Source: JADFUS01 sp036653215
GTDB taxonomy: Bacteria > Bacteroidota > Bacteroidia > Bacteroidales > Rikenellaceae
Direction of reading: 5' to 3'
NCBI GenBank assembly: GCA_036653215.1
Contig: JAVVUK010000054.1
Coordinates: 1 to 10,902 of the forward strand
Length of the DNA stretch: 10,902 nt
A model generated the notes under the pieces. It did not search any database. It was not told the DNA's origin and was given only the letters and a program-made list of their open reading frames with translations. This document shows, piece after piece, positions 1-7,613 of this stretch. The translations under genes were made by a program, and so were the position numbers. Each line of letters opens with the position of its first letter. The first letter of the stretch is position 1.

Positions 1-18
1 AAGTAAAAAATAGAAGTA

Positions 19-270
19 ATGGCAAATAATAAAGCTTCGAAACAGAGAGTACGACAAACCGAGACAAAAAAATTACGTAACAAGTATTATCATAAAACTA
101 CACGTAATGCGGTTAAAGCTATGAGAAACACAACCGACAAAGAGGCTGCGACAGCTTTACTACCTCGTGTTTCGGCTATGCTCGACAAACTTGCTAAGCG
201 CAACATCATACATAAGAACAAAGCAAGCAACTTAAAGAGCAAAATGGCTCTTCACGTCAACGCTTTATAA
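19..270 (+). CDS. rpsT: 30S ribosomal protein S20
   Basis: An 83-residue, very basic protein that matches S20, a primary 16S rRNA-binding protein of the small subunit body. It has the usual S20 form: an N-terminal MANNKASKQRVRQTETKK stretch, a central NAVKAMR segment, and the C-terminal IIHKNKASNLKSKMA signature at about residues 63-77. The length is normal for the family. The ATG at 19 is preceded by an A-rich leader (aaaaaatagaagta) with no strong Shine-Dalgarno sequence, as is common in Bacteroidota. Its promoter lies outside the window. A terminator follows directly, so it is probably transcribed apart from the flippase operon. Identification is by motif recognition and is secure. Confidence 0.97.
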   Translation: MANNKASKQRVRQTETKKLRNKYYHKTTRNAVKAMRNTTDKEAATALLPRVSAMLDKLAKRNIIHKNKASNLKSKMALHVNAL

Positions 271-297
271 ATACACACAACGTCAAGTTGTAGATAA

Positions 298-330
298 GGT
301 GCTGCTTTTAAAATAGCAGCACCTTTGTTT
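298..330 (+). terminator. Rho-independent terminator after rpsT
   Basis: A perfect 8-bp stem (ggtgctgc at 298-305 and gcagcacc at 316-323) encloses a 10-nt AT-only loop and is followed by tttgttt. It lies 27 nt after the rpsT stop and 20 nt before the flippase start, so it most likely ends rpsT transcription. Confidence 0.85.
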
Positions 331-349
331 CATTGTTATACAACAAAAG

Positions 350-1831
350 ATGATACGTAAACTTGCGGGTCAGACAGCTATATACGGACTGGGAACTATT
401 ATCCCTCGTTTCGTAAATTATCTTCTGACACCATACCTAACATATTCCTTAGCCTTAAATGAATATAACTTTGGGGTTATGGGCTATTTCTATGCCACCA
501 TCCCATTCGCTGTTGCCATATTAACTATGGGTATGGAAACTGGTTATTTCCGTTTTTGTGGAAAAGCAACCTCTCTTGAAGAGAAGAACAAACTCTTTTC
601 TACAATATTAAGCACCTTAATTGTCTCAAGCCTCACTCTTTTTATCGTAATCTGTTTTATTCAAAACGACATATACGAAACCATAGGACAGGTATATGCT
701 CCTCAGATAATATCTATTGTGGCGGCACTCATAGTGACGGATGTGGTCTCGTCAATCTCGTTTGCCAAATTGCGTGAATAGGGACGAGCCAAGCTATTTA
801 CAATCATACGAGGCTCTTCGGTTCTTATAAACGTTGCTTTTGTAGTATTCTTCTATTCCCTACTTCCTCTTATAAAAGACATTCCTATATTCTCTTTTAT
901 GTGGATTGAGAATTTCGGAGCCGGATATGTATTTGTGGCAAACCTTATTGCAAGCATCATAACAATGTTTATGCTCCATTCCACATACAAAGGAGCTCAT
1001 CTTTATATAAACCCAAAGATCTTAAAAAGCGTACTTTTCTTCTCATTCCCTTTGTTCATCAGCGGATTTAACGGCATCGCAAACGACTTTATAGACCGAC
1101 AACTCCTTGCTGTCCTTGCTCCGCACGACATTGCTCTTGAGCAGATCGGCATATATTCTGCCACATTAAAAATAGCCGCTATCATGACTATCTTCACCCA
1201 GATGTATAGGTATGCTGCCGAGCCTATGTTCCTCTCAAAGTTGAAAAAGGATGATTTTAACCGAGATAACGCTGAAGCAATGAAATATTTCATCATTGTC
1301 TCTCTTGCTATTTTCTTAGGCATAACTTTATTCTCAGACATCTTCATCTTACTTGTAAGCCCCGCATTTAGAGCAGGAGCAAATCTAATACCTGTAATCC
1401 TCTTCGCCGGGCTTCTTTCTGGCGTTTTGGTAAATCTCTCTTTTTGGTATAAGTTCAACGACAAGACCTTTTATGCTATAATAATAACAAGTGTTGGTCT
1501 CATTATAACAGTAATACTCAACGTTTTATTAATTCCCCACTTCGGATATAACGGATCGGCATGGGGACGTCTTATAAGCATGACAGCTATGGTTTTGTTA
1601 AGCTACTTCCTAAATCAGAAATATTTCCCTATTCCTTATGACATAAAACGTATAGGTGAATATTTAGGACTTACGGCTATATTGTTTGGACTTTCCTATA
1701 TAACTGATTTGGAACCTACTATATTTAAGTATTTTACAAATTCAATTTTAATGCTTATATTTGTAGCATACGCAATAAAAAGAGAAAAAATGTTGTTTTT
1801 ATTTAAAAGGAATGGTAGTAAAAGTAATTAA
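350..1831 (+). pseudogene. Wzx/MATE-like polysaccharide flippase interrupted by one in-frame TAG
   Basis: A multi-helix membrane protein of the polysaccharide transporter type (COG2244-like, MOP superfamily), expected to flip lipid-linked glycans across the inner membrane. The N-terminus (MIRKLAGQTAIYGLGTII, then GMETGYFRF near residue 63) is typical of Bacteroidales members. Codon 144 (779-781) is TAG. The same frame then stays open without a frameshift to the TAA at 1829-1831, giving 493 codon positions, a normal family length. The residues around the stop, FAKLRE-stop-GRAKLF, read as one continuous family segment. A naive call gives two fragments: 350-781 (143 residues, about four helices) and 899-1831 (310 residues, from an internal ATG without a good ribosome site). 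I read this as one gene with a nonsense codon. A sequencing error or readthrough is also possible. It leads an operon with dut. Confidence 0.8.
779..781 (+). other. Premature in-frame TAG in the flippase
   Basis: The context is GAA TAG GGA CGA. The 39 codons from 782 to 898 before the next ATG still encode flippase-like hydrophobic sequence (GRAKLFTIIRGSSVLINVAF), so the frame is intact and only this codon is disrupted. A single change from GAG or CAG would create it. TAG is a true terminator in three neighbouring genes (3967-3969, 4843-4845 on the minus strand, 10431-10433), which argues against a reassigned UAG. Confidence 0.85.
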
Positions 1832-2246
1832 CAAATCGCAAAATAAACTTCCTCAATATGAGACGATTCATTCGGCTGGTGTTGATGTGAGGGCAGATAT
1901 AAAAGAGGCTCTAACAATAAAGCCTCTTGAAAGGGTTATGATACCAACGGGTCTATTTATAGAAATACCTTCTGGGTATGAGGTGCAGGTAAGACCACGT
2001 AGCGGCTTGGCTGCAAAACATGGGATCACAATACTCAACTCTCCGGGAACTATTGATGCAGACTATCGTGGCGAGCTAAAAGTAATTCTCATAAACCTAT
2101 CTTCAGATCCATACACACTAAACCCCGAAGAGCGTGTGGCACAGCTTGTGCTCTCTCAATATGAGCAAATAGAGTGGGAAGAGACCATCGAACTCTCAAA
2201 GACAGATCGTGGAGAGGGAGGCTTTGGCTCAACAGGGAAACATTAA
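1812..2246 (+). CDS. dut: Deoxyuridine 5'-triphosphate nucleotidohydrolase (dUTPase)
   Basis: A 144-residue trimeric dUTPase that hydrolyses dUTP to dUMP and pyrophosphate, keeping uracil out of DNA and supplying dUMP for thymidylate synthesis. All five family motifs are present in order: SAGVDVRA (21-28), PRSGLAAKHGI (62-72), GTIDADYRGEL (79-89, with the likely catalytic Asp82 and uracil-pocket Tyr85), RVAQLV (108-113), and the glycine-rich RGEGGFGSTG (133-142) that closes over the phosphates. The ATG at 1812 gives the classical MVVKVINKS N-terminus and lies inside the flippase gene, overlapping its last 20 nt in another frame. An aaaagga run abuts the ATG directly, too close for a standard ribosome site, so translational coupling to the flippase is plausible. 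Confidence 0.97.
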   Translation: MVVKVINKSQNKLPQYETIHSAGVDVRADIKEALTIKPLERVMIPTGLFIEIPSGYEVQVRPRSGLAAKHGITILNSPGTIDADYRGELKVILINLSSDPYTLNPEERVAQLVLSQYEQIEWEETIELSKTDRGEGGFGSTGKH

Positions 2247-2271
2247 TCATTATTTTACATTACTTATTTGT

Positions 2272-3969
2272 ATGTATATAAGAAAAATTATATTATTATT
2301 TGTTTTCGTTATGCTATGTGGCGTATCTATGTCTCAAGGTATAACCAATAATATATCATCATCTCAAGATAAATCCAGTCGTGTAACGGAATGCTACCTA
2401 AATGGGAAGTGGTCGTTGGAAGTGGAGGGCGATCCTGTAAAGGCAGGTTCTTATTTTGCGACAGTCCTTGCTATCGACTCTATGCACGCCCCTACCCACT
2501 ATGAGATAGCTGGGATTATGAGAGATAAAGATAAAGCGATAAAACATATCGAACGTGCCACAGAGGTAGACTCTACAAATGTAACATATCTATATCTGCT
2601 AAGTTCTCTATATGCTGAAACAGGAGACCTCACAAAGGCTATTAAGGTCGGTGAACGTATCCTTTCTCTTGAAGGAGATTTGCAAAAGAGCTATCTCTAT
2701 CTTATATCCCTAAAAGCCATGAACAAACAGCAAGACGAGGCTTTAAAGATGATAGATAGCGTGAAGGTAAAATTTGGAGATAGCGAAGAGTTAGACGATT
2801 ATAAAATAGAGATCATGAGTTCTATGCCTGCCACTGAGGAGGTTATAAAGAATATCGAGGATATGATAGTCTTAGCTCCCGACAATATGGCTTTAACGGT
2901 GCTTCTCGGAAATAAATATATGCTCATAGGACAAGATTCTATCGCCGAGAAAATATATAAAGACGTGCTCAGCAAAGAACCCGATAACATACGAGCTAAA
3001 GTCTCTTTATTCGATATGTATAACGCCAAAGATGATAGGGAAAACGTTTTAAAACTACTACCTTCTATTTTTGCAGCCAAAGAAATTATAGTAAATGCAA
3101 AGATCGATATTTTTGTCAATGTCCTTGCTAAAGACGAATATTACCAAACAGAACAACTCAATGCGGTTATTGGTTTTGCAAAGACCTTGATAGAGCAATA
3201 TCCTGATAACTACGATATTATAAAGCTATATGTACAAGAAATGATCTTTGCCAATCGTATAGATGACGCTATCTACATATTAAAAAAGAGCGTTAATGAT
3301 GAGGTTGGTGGAATTAGGGCTGCCTATGGGGTTATCCAACTTGAGGAACAACGAGGCAACTATGCTGCCGCTGTTGACTATTGTGACACTATAATAGATA
3401 AATATCCTAACGAAAGAGCCGCTCTCATAAGTACAAAAAGCTATCTCCTTACTAAAAACGGGCAAATAAAATTGGCGGTCGAGATGTTAAAAACTGAGGC
3501 CAAAGAGAGTAAAGACAACAAATATAAAAGCTACCTTTATACAAATATAGGCGACACATATAGCATTTCATTTGAAACTACAAAAGCCATTGAGAATTAT
3601 AAAAAAGCTATCTCTTATGATCAATCTAATATAATAGCTTTAAACAACTACGCCTACAGATTATCTGAAGAAGGACATGATTTAGAGAAAGCACTTAGCA
3701 TGGCTCTCATGGTTATCAATAAGGAACCTAGCAACCCCACATATTTAGATACATACGCATGGATCTTATATAAAATGGGACGATTTGATGAGGCTCAAAA
3801 AGCGATGTCTAAAGCAATAGCCTTAGACACCACAAACAACAGCACCCTTCTACTTCACTATGGAGATATTATGGAAAAGCTAAACCAAAAGGTTGTCGCT
3901 GAAAAATATTGGAAAAAAGCATTAGAGGCAGGAGCCGACATTGCAGAGATAGAAAAAAGAATAAAATAG
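2272..3969 (+). CDS. Secreted tetratricopeptide-repeat protein
   Basis: A 565-residue protein built almost wholly of TPR helix pairs, predicted to be a periplasmic or outer-membrane-facing scaffold. I chose the ATG at 2272 rather than 2209 because it gives a signal peptide: MYIRK, a hydrophobic core IILLFVFVMLCGV (6-18), and a likely cleavage near SMS/QG (about residue 21). The upstream start would lie inside dut and add 21 residues of non-signal sequence. Cys16 does not sit in a good lipobox, so a lipoprotein is unlikely. The clearest repeats are at about 105-135, 206-238, 350-383, 420-452, 453-486 (NNYAYRLSEEG), 490-522 (YLDTYAWILYKMGRFDEAQ) and 527-555. It starts 25 nt after dut. TPR proteins at this position are common in Bacteroidales, but I know of no defined function. 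Confidence 0.88.
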   Translation: MYIRKIILLFVFVMLCGVSMSQGITNNISSSQDKSSRVTECYLNGKWSLEVEGDPVKAGSYFATVLAIDSMHAPTHYEIAGIMRDKDKAIKHIERATEVDSTNVTYLYLLSSLYAETGDLTKAIKVGERILSLEGDLQKSYLYLISLKAMNKQQDEALKMIDSVKVKFGDSEELDDYKIEIMSSMPATEEVIKNIEDMIVLAPDNMALTVLLGNKYMLIGQDSIAEKIYKDVLSKEPDNIRAKVSLFDMYNAKDDRENVLKLLPSIFAAKEIIVNAKIDIFVNVLAKDEYYQTEQLNAVIGFAKTLIEQYPDNYDIIKLYVQEMIFANRIDDAIYILKKSVNDEVGGIRAAYGVIQLEEQRGNYAAAVDYCDTIIDKYPNERAALISTKSYLLTKNGQIKLAVEMLKTEAKESKDNKYKSYLYTNIGDTYSISFETTKAIENYKKAISYDQSNIIALNNYAYRLSEEGHDLEKALSMALMVINKEPSNPTYLDTYAWILYKMGRFDEAQKAMSKAIALDTTNNSTLLLHYGDIMEKLNQKVVAEKYWKKALEAGADIAEIEKRIK

Positions 3970-3994
3970 ATAGTCCTTAATTTTAATTTTAGTT

Positions 3995-4819
3995 ATGTTA
4001 GAAAAAGAGCTTAGTGACTTTTTGCTTCTTTACGGCTGTAAAGCTGCGTTGAGAGCAAGTGAGGAAATAATGAAAATATATTCACAAGAGAATATTAATG
4101 TTACGTTAAAGTCAGATAGTAGTCTTATCACAGAGGCCGATACCTTATCCCACAACATAATAAAAGAGGTATTATCAACTACAAGAACTCCCCTTTTAAG
4201 CGAAGAAGGACGCAATATGTTATATGAAGAGAGGTGTAGCTGGGAGCTCTATTGGCTTGTCGACCCTCTTGATGGGACTCACGAATTTGTGCAAAAGAAC
4301 GACGAGTTCATAGTCTCTATTGCTCTTATGCACAACAACATACCTGTGATAGGCGTAATCGCTGTTCCGGCAACAGGGAAGCTCTATTTCTCATTGCAAA
4401 ACAGAGGGGCGTATAAGTTAGAAGCTACTCCAAAAGGATATTTAGACTTTGAAAATATAGATGATTTTATAGCCGTCTCAACGCAAATGAAACATATAGA
4501 ACGTGACAATAAAAATATAAAATTGGTAATTACACGTTCTCACATAAACGACGAAATACTCTTTAAGGTAGAAGATTATAAAAAAGAATACGAGAGTGTA
4601 AAACTTATCACCTGTGGTAGTGGGCTTAAGTTCTGCCTCCTTGCAGACGGAGACGCTGACGTATATATACGTACCACTCCTCTTTTTGACTGGGACATAG
4701 CCGCCGGACAAGCGATAATGAAAGAGCTTGGTTATAAGATGCGTCACACAAATGGCGAAGAGATACAATATAACAAAAACGAACTTGTCATCGAGCCTTT
4801 CATGGTGACAACACTATAA
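3995..4819 (+). CDS. cysQ: 3'(2'),5'-bisphosphate nucleotidase, CysQ-type
   Basis: A 274-residue, metal-dependent phosphatase of the inositol monophosphatase fold. CysQ proteins remove the 3'-phosphate from pAp (and PAPS), clearing a by-product of sulfate assimilation and of 4'-phosphopantetheine transfer. Metal and catalytic residues are visible: TEAD (46-49), SEEG (69-72), the WLVDPLDGTHEF block (87-98, with Asp90 and Asp93), GSGLKFC (208-214) and WDIAAG (233-238). GT-x-EF and GSxLKFC favour CysQ over SuhB-type inositol phosphatases, which carry GTTNF. The usual Lys of DPLDGTKEF is His96 and GSSLKFC is GSGLKFC; both look mild. The gene begins 25 nt after the TPR gene, behind an AT-rich spacer with a doubled taatttt, and appears to be the last gene of the operon. 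Confidence 0.93.
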   Translation: MLEKELSDFLLLYGCKAALRASEEIMKIYSQENINVTLKSDSSLITEADTLSHNIIKEVLSTTRTPLLSEEGRNMLYEERCSWELYWLVDPLDGTHEFVQKNDEFIVSIALMHNNIPVIGVIAVPATGKLYFSLQNRGAYKLEATPKGYLDFENIDDFIAVSTQMKHIERDNKNIKLVITRSHINDEILFKVEDYKKEYESVKLITCGSGLKFCLLADGDADVYIRTTPLFDWDIAAGQAIMKELGYKMRHTNGEEIQYNKNELVIEPFMVTTL

Positions 4820-4850
4820 TAAATAGGGTGGATAAATCCACCCTATTTAT
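4819..4850. terminator. Bidirectional terminator between cysQ and the RSH gene
   Basis: A perfect 13-bp inverted repeat (4819-4831 and 4838-4850) with a 6-nt loop, ataaat. The flanking A/T ends provide T-rich tails in both directions. It overlaps the last base of the cysQ TAA (4817-4819) and contains the RSH stop codon (4843-4845), so the convergent genes share one compact terminator. Confidence 0.85.
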
Positions 4851-7002
4851 ATATAAGGACTTTCTTCACTCCATTTATCTGTTTTAAGAGATAAACCACA
4901 CTATCTACTATTGCACGTCCACTGACAGCTATGGTAACCACAGACTCAACATTATCTCTACCATATTCGGTAGATATGCCTCGCAACTCAACAGACAAGG
5001 TGCTAAGCACCTCTTTTATGCTATATTCGAGTCCCATCACATCATCTGATGTTATAGATATACGAGCCACAGACTGGCGAGATGCCTCTCCTTGCCATTG
5101 AGCCTCAATGACCCGATATGGATATTCTTTCATCAGTCGTTTGCCATTAGGACAGTCGACACGGTGGATTGTAATTCCATTTAGCACCGTCACAAAGCCA
5201 AAGATAGTATCCCCAAAAATAGGAGTGCAACACTTACCAAATTTATATTTCACATCGCTAAGATTACTCCCCACAATAAGAGCGTCTTTATTAGCCTTAG
5301 TCTCCTGAACAGGAGACACCTTTGTGGCAACCTCAACCTTATCTTCTACCTTCCCATTTTTGACATTTATATAATTAATTATCACTTCCTTAGCATCTAA
5401 AAGGGATAACTTACCAGTTGCTATCATGTCATATACGTCAACTGCACTTTTTATCTTAAACGATTTACATAACAGATTAGTACAATCTTCTAAGTCTATG
5501 TTTATCTTCCAATTTTTAAGTTTACGTTCGAGCTCCTCACGCCCCATTATCGCCTCTTTCATCTCCTGCTCACGGAGATATGCTTTGATACGTCCTTTAG
5601 CCTTCGATGTTTTAACAATAGAGAGCCAGTCACGACGTGGAATTTGATTTTTTGAAGTTAGTATCTCCACTAAATCACCGCTTTTTATCTCATCACGTAT
5701 AGTCACGTTTTTATGATTTATACGTCCTCCGACACAACTATTCCCTATGTCACTATGTATGTCGTAAGCAAAATCGAGAATGGTAGCCCCTTTTGTCAAT
5801 TTACGTAAATCGCCATTTGGCGTAAAGGCAAATATCTCACGTGTCGTCTGTTCTATGTCGCTACTAAAACGTATCCCTCCATCGCTCACATCGACACTAT
5901 CTATTATTCCACGTATTTTCTCTAACCACTCTTTGCCATTGTCATCCCCCTCCTTGACACCCTTATATCTCCAATGGGCAGCAATTCCCCCCTCAGCAAT
6001 CTCATCCATACGCACGGTGCGGATCTGCACCTCCACCCAACGCCCCTCATCTGTAACTACCGTTGTGTGCAAAGATTCATAACCGTTACTCTTAGGAATA
6101 GCGATCCAGTCTCTCATACGCTTTGTATTAGGCTTATAGAAGTCGGTAACCACAGAATACACATACCAACACAGGCTTTTTTCCTCTTCAAGAGGAGCAT
6201 CTATAACTATACGAACAGCAAACACATCGTATACGTCTTCAAATGGAACGCCTTGCTTTTGCATCTTACGCCAAATGGAGTATATCGATTTTGTACGTCC
6301 TTTTATAGTATATTTTATCCCTTTCTTATCAAGGGCATGGGTAATAGGATCTATAAATTCTTTTATGAAAGTCTCACGTTCAGCCTTACTCTCTTTCAAT
6401 TTACGTTCTATGGCTATATAATCGTCAGCTTCAAGATATTTCAAAGACACATCTTCCATCTCCGACTTTAGGTTATAAAGACCTAATTTATGAGCTATTT
6501 GCGAATATATATAGAGGGTCTCCCATGACTTTTTAGCTCTTTTTTCGGGAGGAAAAGCATCTATCGAACGCATAACCTCAAGCCTATCCGCCATTTTGAT
6601 AAGTATGACACGAGGATTGGATGACAACGACACTATAAGCTCTTTAAAGAGCTCTGCTTGACGAGTATCTGTATTTGTCTCGACCTTAGAAATGCTATTC
6701 ATACCCAGAAGCACCTCTTCCACATTAGCTCCAAACCTACGACGTATCTCCTGTCCATCAATGAGCCCCATGCGAGCCACATCGTGCAACAGTGAGGCGA
6801 TAATAGAATCTAAGCCAAGACCTATTTCAGAAGCTACAATCATCGCCACACCTATGGAGTGCTCAGCAAAGAGATCTCCATTATAACGCTTTCTATCTTC
6901 TAAAAGGGCAATCGAAAGTTCAGCTGCCTCTCTAACTTTATCGTGAGCCTCACTGCCAAACTTACCCTGCACCTCTGTTAATAATCTATCTACACTATCC
7001 AT
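4843..7002 (-). CDS. RelA/SpoT homologue: (p)ppGpp synthetase with degenerate HD hydrolase domain
   Basis: A 719-residue long RSH enzyme that transfers pyrophosphate from ATP to GDP or GTP to make the stringent-response alarmone. The order is HD domain (about 25-190), synthetase (about 230-350), TGS (389-450), helical region (about 455-560), conserved-cysteine region (KCCTPIFGD at 590-598) and C-terminal ACT (about 643-719). The synthetase looks active: GRTKSIYS (235-242), Asp259, RMRD (295-298, the basic form found in Rel/SpoT rather than the acidic RelA form), NGYESLHTT (306-314) and EVQIRT (324-329). In the HD domain Arg39, His48, His73-Asp74 and Asp139 remain, but the catalytic Glu-Asp pair after HD is Arg77-Met78 and the usual Asn of ADRLHNMR is Val143. 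Hydrolysis is therefore doubtful. It follows the Tpx-like gene after 34 nt. Confidence 0.94.
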   Translation of the reverse strand: MDSVDRLLTEVQGKFGSEAHDKVREAAELSIALLEDRKRYNGDLFAEHSIGVAMIVASEIGLGLDSIIASLLHDVARMGLIDGQEIRRRFGANVEEVLLGMNSISKVETNTDTRQAELFKELIVSLSSNPRVILIKMADRLEVMRSIDAFPPEKRAKKSWETLYIYSQIAHKLGLYNLKSEMEDVSLKYLEADDYIAIERKLKESKAERETFIKEFIDPITHALDKKGIKYTIKGRTKSIYSIWRKMQKQGVPFEDVYDVFAVRIVIDAPLEEEKSLCWYVYSVVTDFYKPNTKRMRDWIAIPKSNGYESLHTTVVTDEGRWVEVQIRTVRMDEIAEGGIAAHWRYKGVKEGDDNGKEWLEKIRGIIDSVDVSDGGIRFSSDIEQTTREIFAFTPNGDLRKLTKGATILDFAYDIHSDIGNSCVGGRINHKNVTIRDEIKSGDLVEILTSKNQIPRRDWLSIVKTSKAKGRIKAYLREQEMKEAIMGREELERKLKNWKINIDLEDCTNLLCKSFKIKSAVDVYDMIATGKLSLLDAKEVIINYINVKNGKVEDKVEVATKVSPVQETKANKDALIVGSNLSDVKYKFGKCCTPIFGDTIFGFVTVLNGITIHRVDCPNGKRLMKEYPYRVIEAQWQGEASRQSVARISITSDDVMGLEYSIKEVLSTLSVELRGISTEYGRDNVESVVTIAVSGRAIVDSVVYLLKQINGVKKVLIYK

Positions 7003-7036
7003 AATTACTATTTTGATAGTGCAAGGTAGTAAAAAA

Positions 7037-7540
7037 TCAATTATTTTCTTTAACTATTTTTATAGCTTCTAAAAAATTCATCTCTTCTTCCATACTTTCA
7101 CAATAAGATACATATCTTATTGTTTGGCTTTTATCTACCACGATAAACCCTTTTGAGGGCAATAGAAGATCGTCGAGAAGAAAACCATATGAACGTGCGA
7201 AAGAGTGATTTTGGGAGTCTGAGAGCAACCTTACGTGTTCTATATCTTTCTCAAAAGAAAAGCGAAATAAGTTAAAAGGATTATCCCCCGTTACAACAGT
7301 CACATCTACCTTATCGTCCATTATATAACTCTCCACATCCAAACGATGAATTTCCTTAGAGCACTTTTCAATATCCACAGATGGGAACACCCCTATCAAC
7401 AACACTTTATGGCTATTTTCTAACAGTTTGACCTTCGAGAAATGTTGCGACATAAGATCGCACTCAGGAGCCTTCATGCCAACCTTTAACTTTAATGATT
7501 GCGAGATAAATCGCTCTCCAAATATTTTTTTAATATCCAT
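7037..7540 (-). CDS. Tpx-family peroxiredoxin with altered active site
   Basis: A 167-residue thioredoxin-fold protein resembling the thiol peroxidase Tpx. VGMKAPECDL (20-29), LIGVFPSVDIEKC (48-60), the NPFNLFRF segment (87-94), LLSD and FARSYG (105-118) and FIVVDKSQTIRYV (132-144) align with Tpx in order, and the length is normal. The peroxidatic Cys is retained as Cys60. The catalytic Thr of PSxDTxxC is Ile57, the Arg equivalent to that in E. coli TFRNAEF is Gln110, and the resolving Cys of RFCGAEG is Ser95. It could be a one-Cys enzyme, a redox sensor or an inactive paralogue; a standard Tpx mechanism seems unlikely. It is upstream gene of a two-gene unit with the RSH. The family call is firm, the activity is not. 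Confidence 0.82.
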   Translation of the reverse strand: MDIKKIFGERFISQSLKLKVGMKAPECDLMSQHFSKVKLLENSHKVLLIGVFPSVDIEKCSKEIHRLDVESYIMDDKVDVTVVTGDNPFNLFRFSFEKDIEHVRLLSDSQNHSFARSYGFLLDDLLLPSKGFIVVDKSQTIRYVSYCESMEEEMNFLEAIKIVKENN

Positions 7541-7613
7541 AATATTTTTTTTAAATTTTATTTATCAATATCTTTGCCATAATCATTTATTTTAAAAATT
7601 ACGCCCATTCATT
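7541..7613. promoter_or_regulatory. Divergent intergenic region between the Tpx-like gene and the Ca2+-ATPase gene
   Basis: A 73-nt, very AT-rich spacer separates two divergent starts. On the + strand tatctttg (7569-7576) matches the Bacteroidota -7 consensus TAnnTTTG, about 38 nt before the ATPase ATG. No TTTG is seen at the expected -33 position, which is a poly-T run. I could not find a matching -7 box for the minus-strand unit. Both promoters must lie here or inside the opposite gene. Confidence 0.4.

Noticed and set aside
779..781. UAG reassigned to an amino acid (alternative code, as in some gut phages)
   Set aside because: TAG terminates the TPR protein, the RSH and the Ca2+-ATPase at their natural family ends, so the standard bacterial code applies.
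1003..1464. A 153-residue minus-strand frame opposite the flippase
   Set aside because: It is antisense to hydrophobic helices of a recognisable transporter, with no promoter or family match.
899..1831. A separate intact gene starting at the ATG at 899
   Set aside because: The start lies in the middle of the flippase fold, has no good ribosome site, and the upstream codons continue the same protein in the same frame.
2209..2271. Upstream start for the TPR protein
   Set aside because: It would overlap dut and put 21 polar residues before a clear signal peptide that begins at 2272.
3973..3991. Tandem taatttt repeat before cysQ
   Set aside because: Two copies of a 7-nt AT-rich unit are expected by chance in this base composition.
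5974..6471. A 165-residue open frame on the + strand inside the RSH gene
   Set aside because: It is antisense to the conserved HD and synthetase coding sequence and resembles no family; it is a shadow frame.
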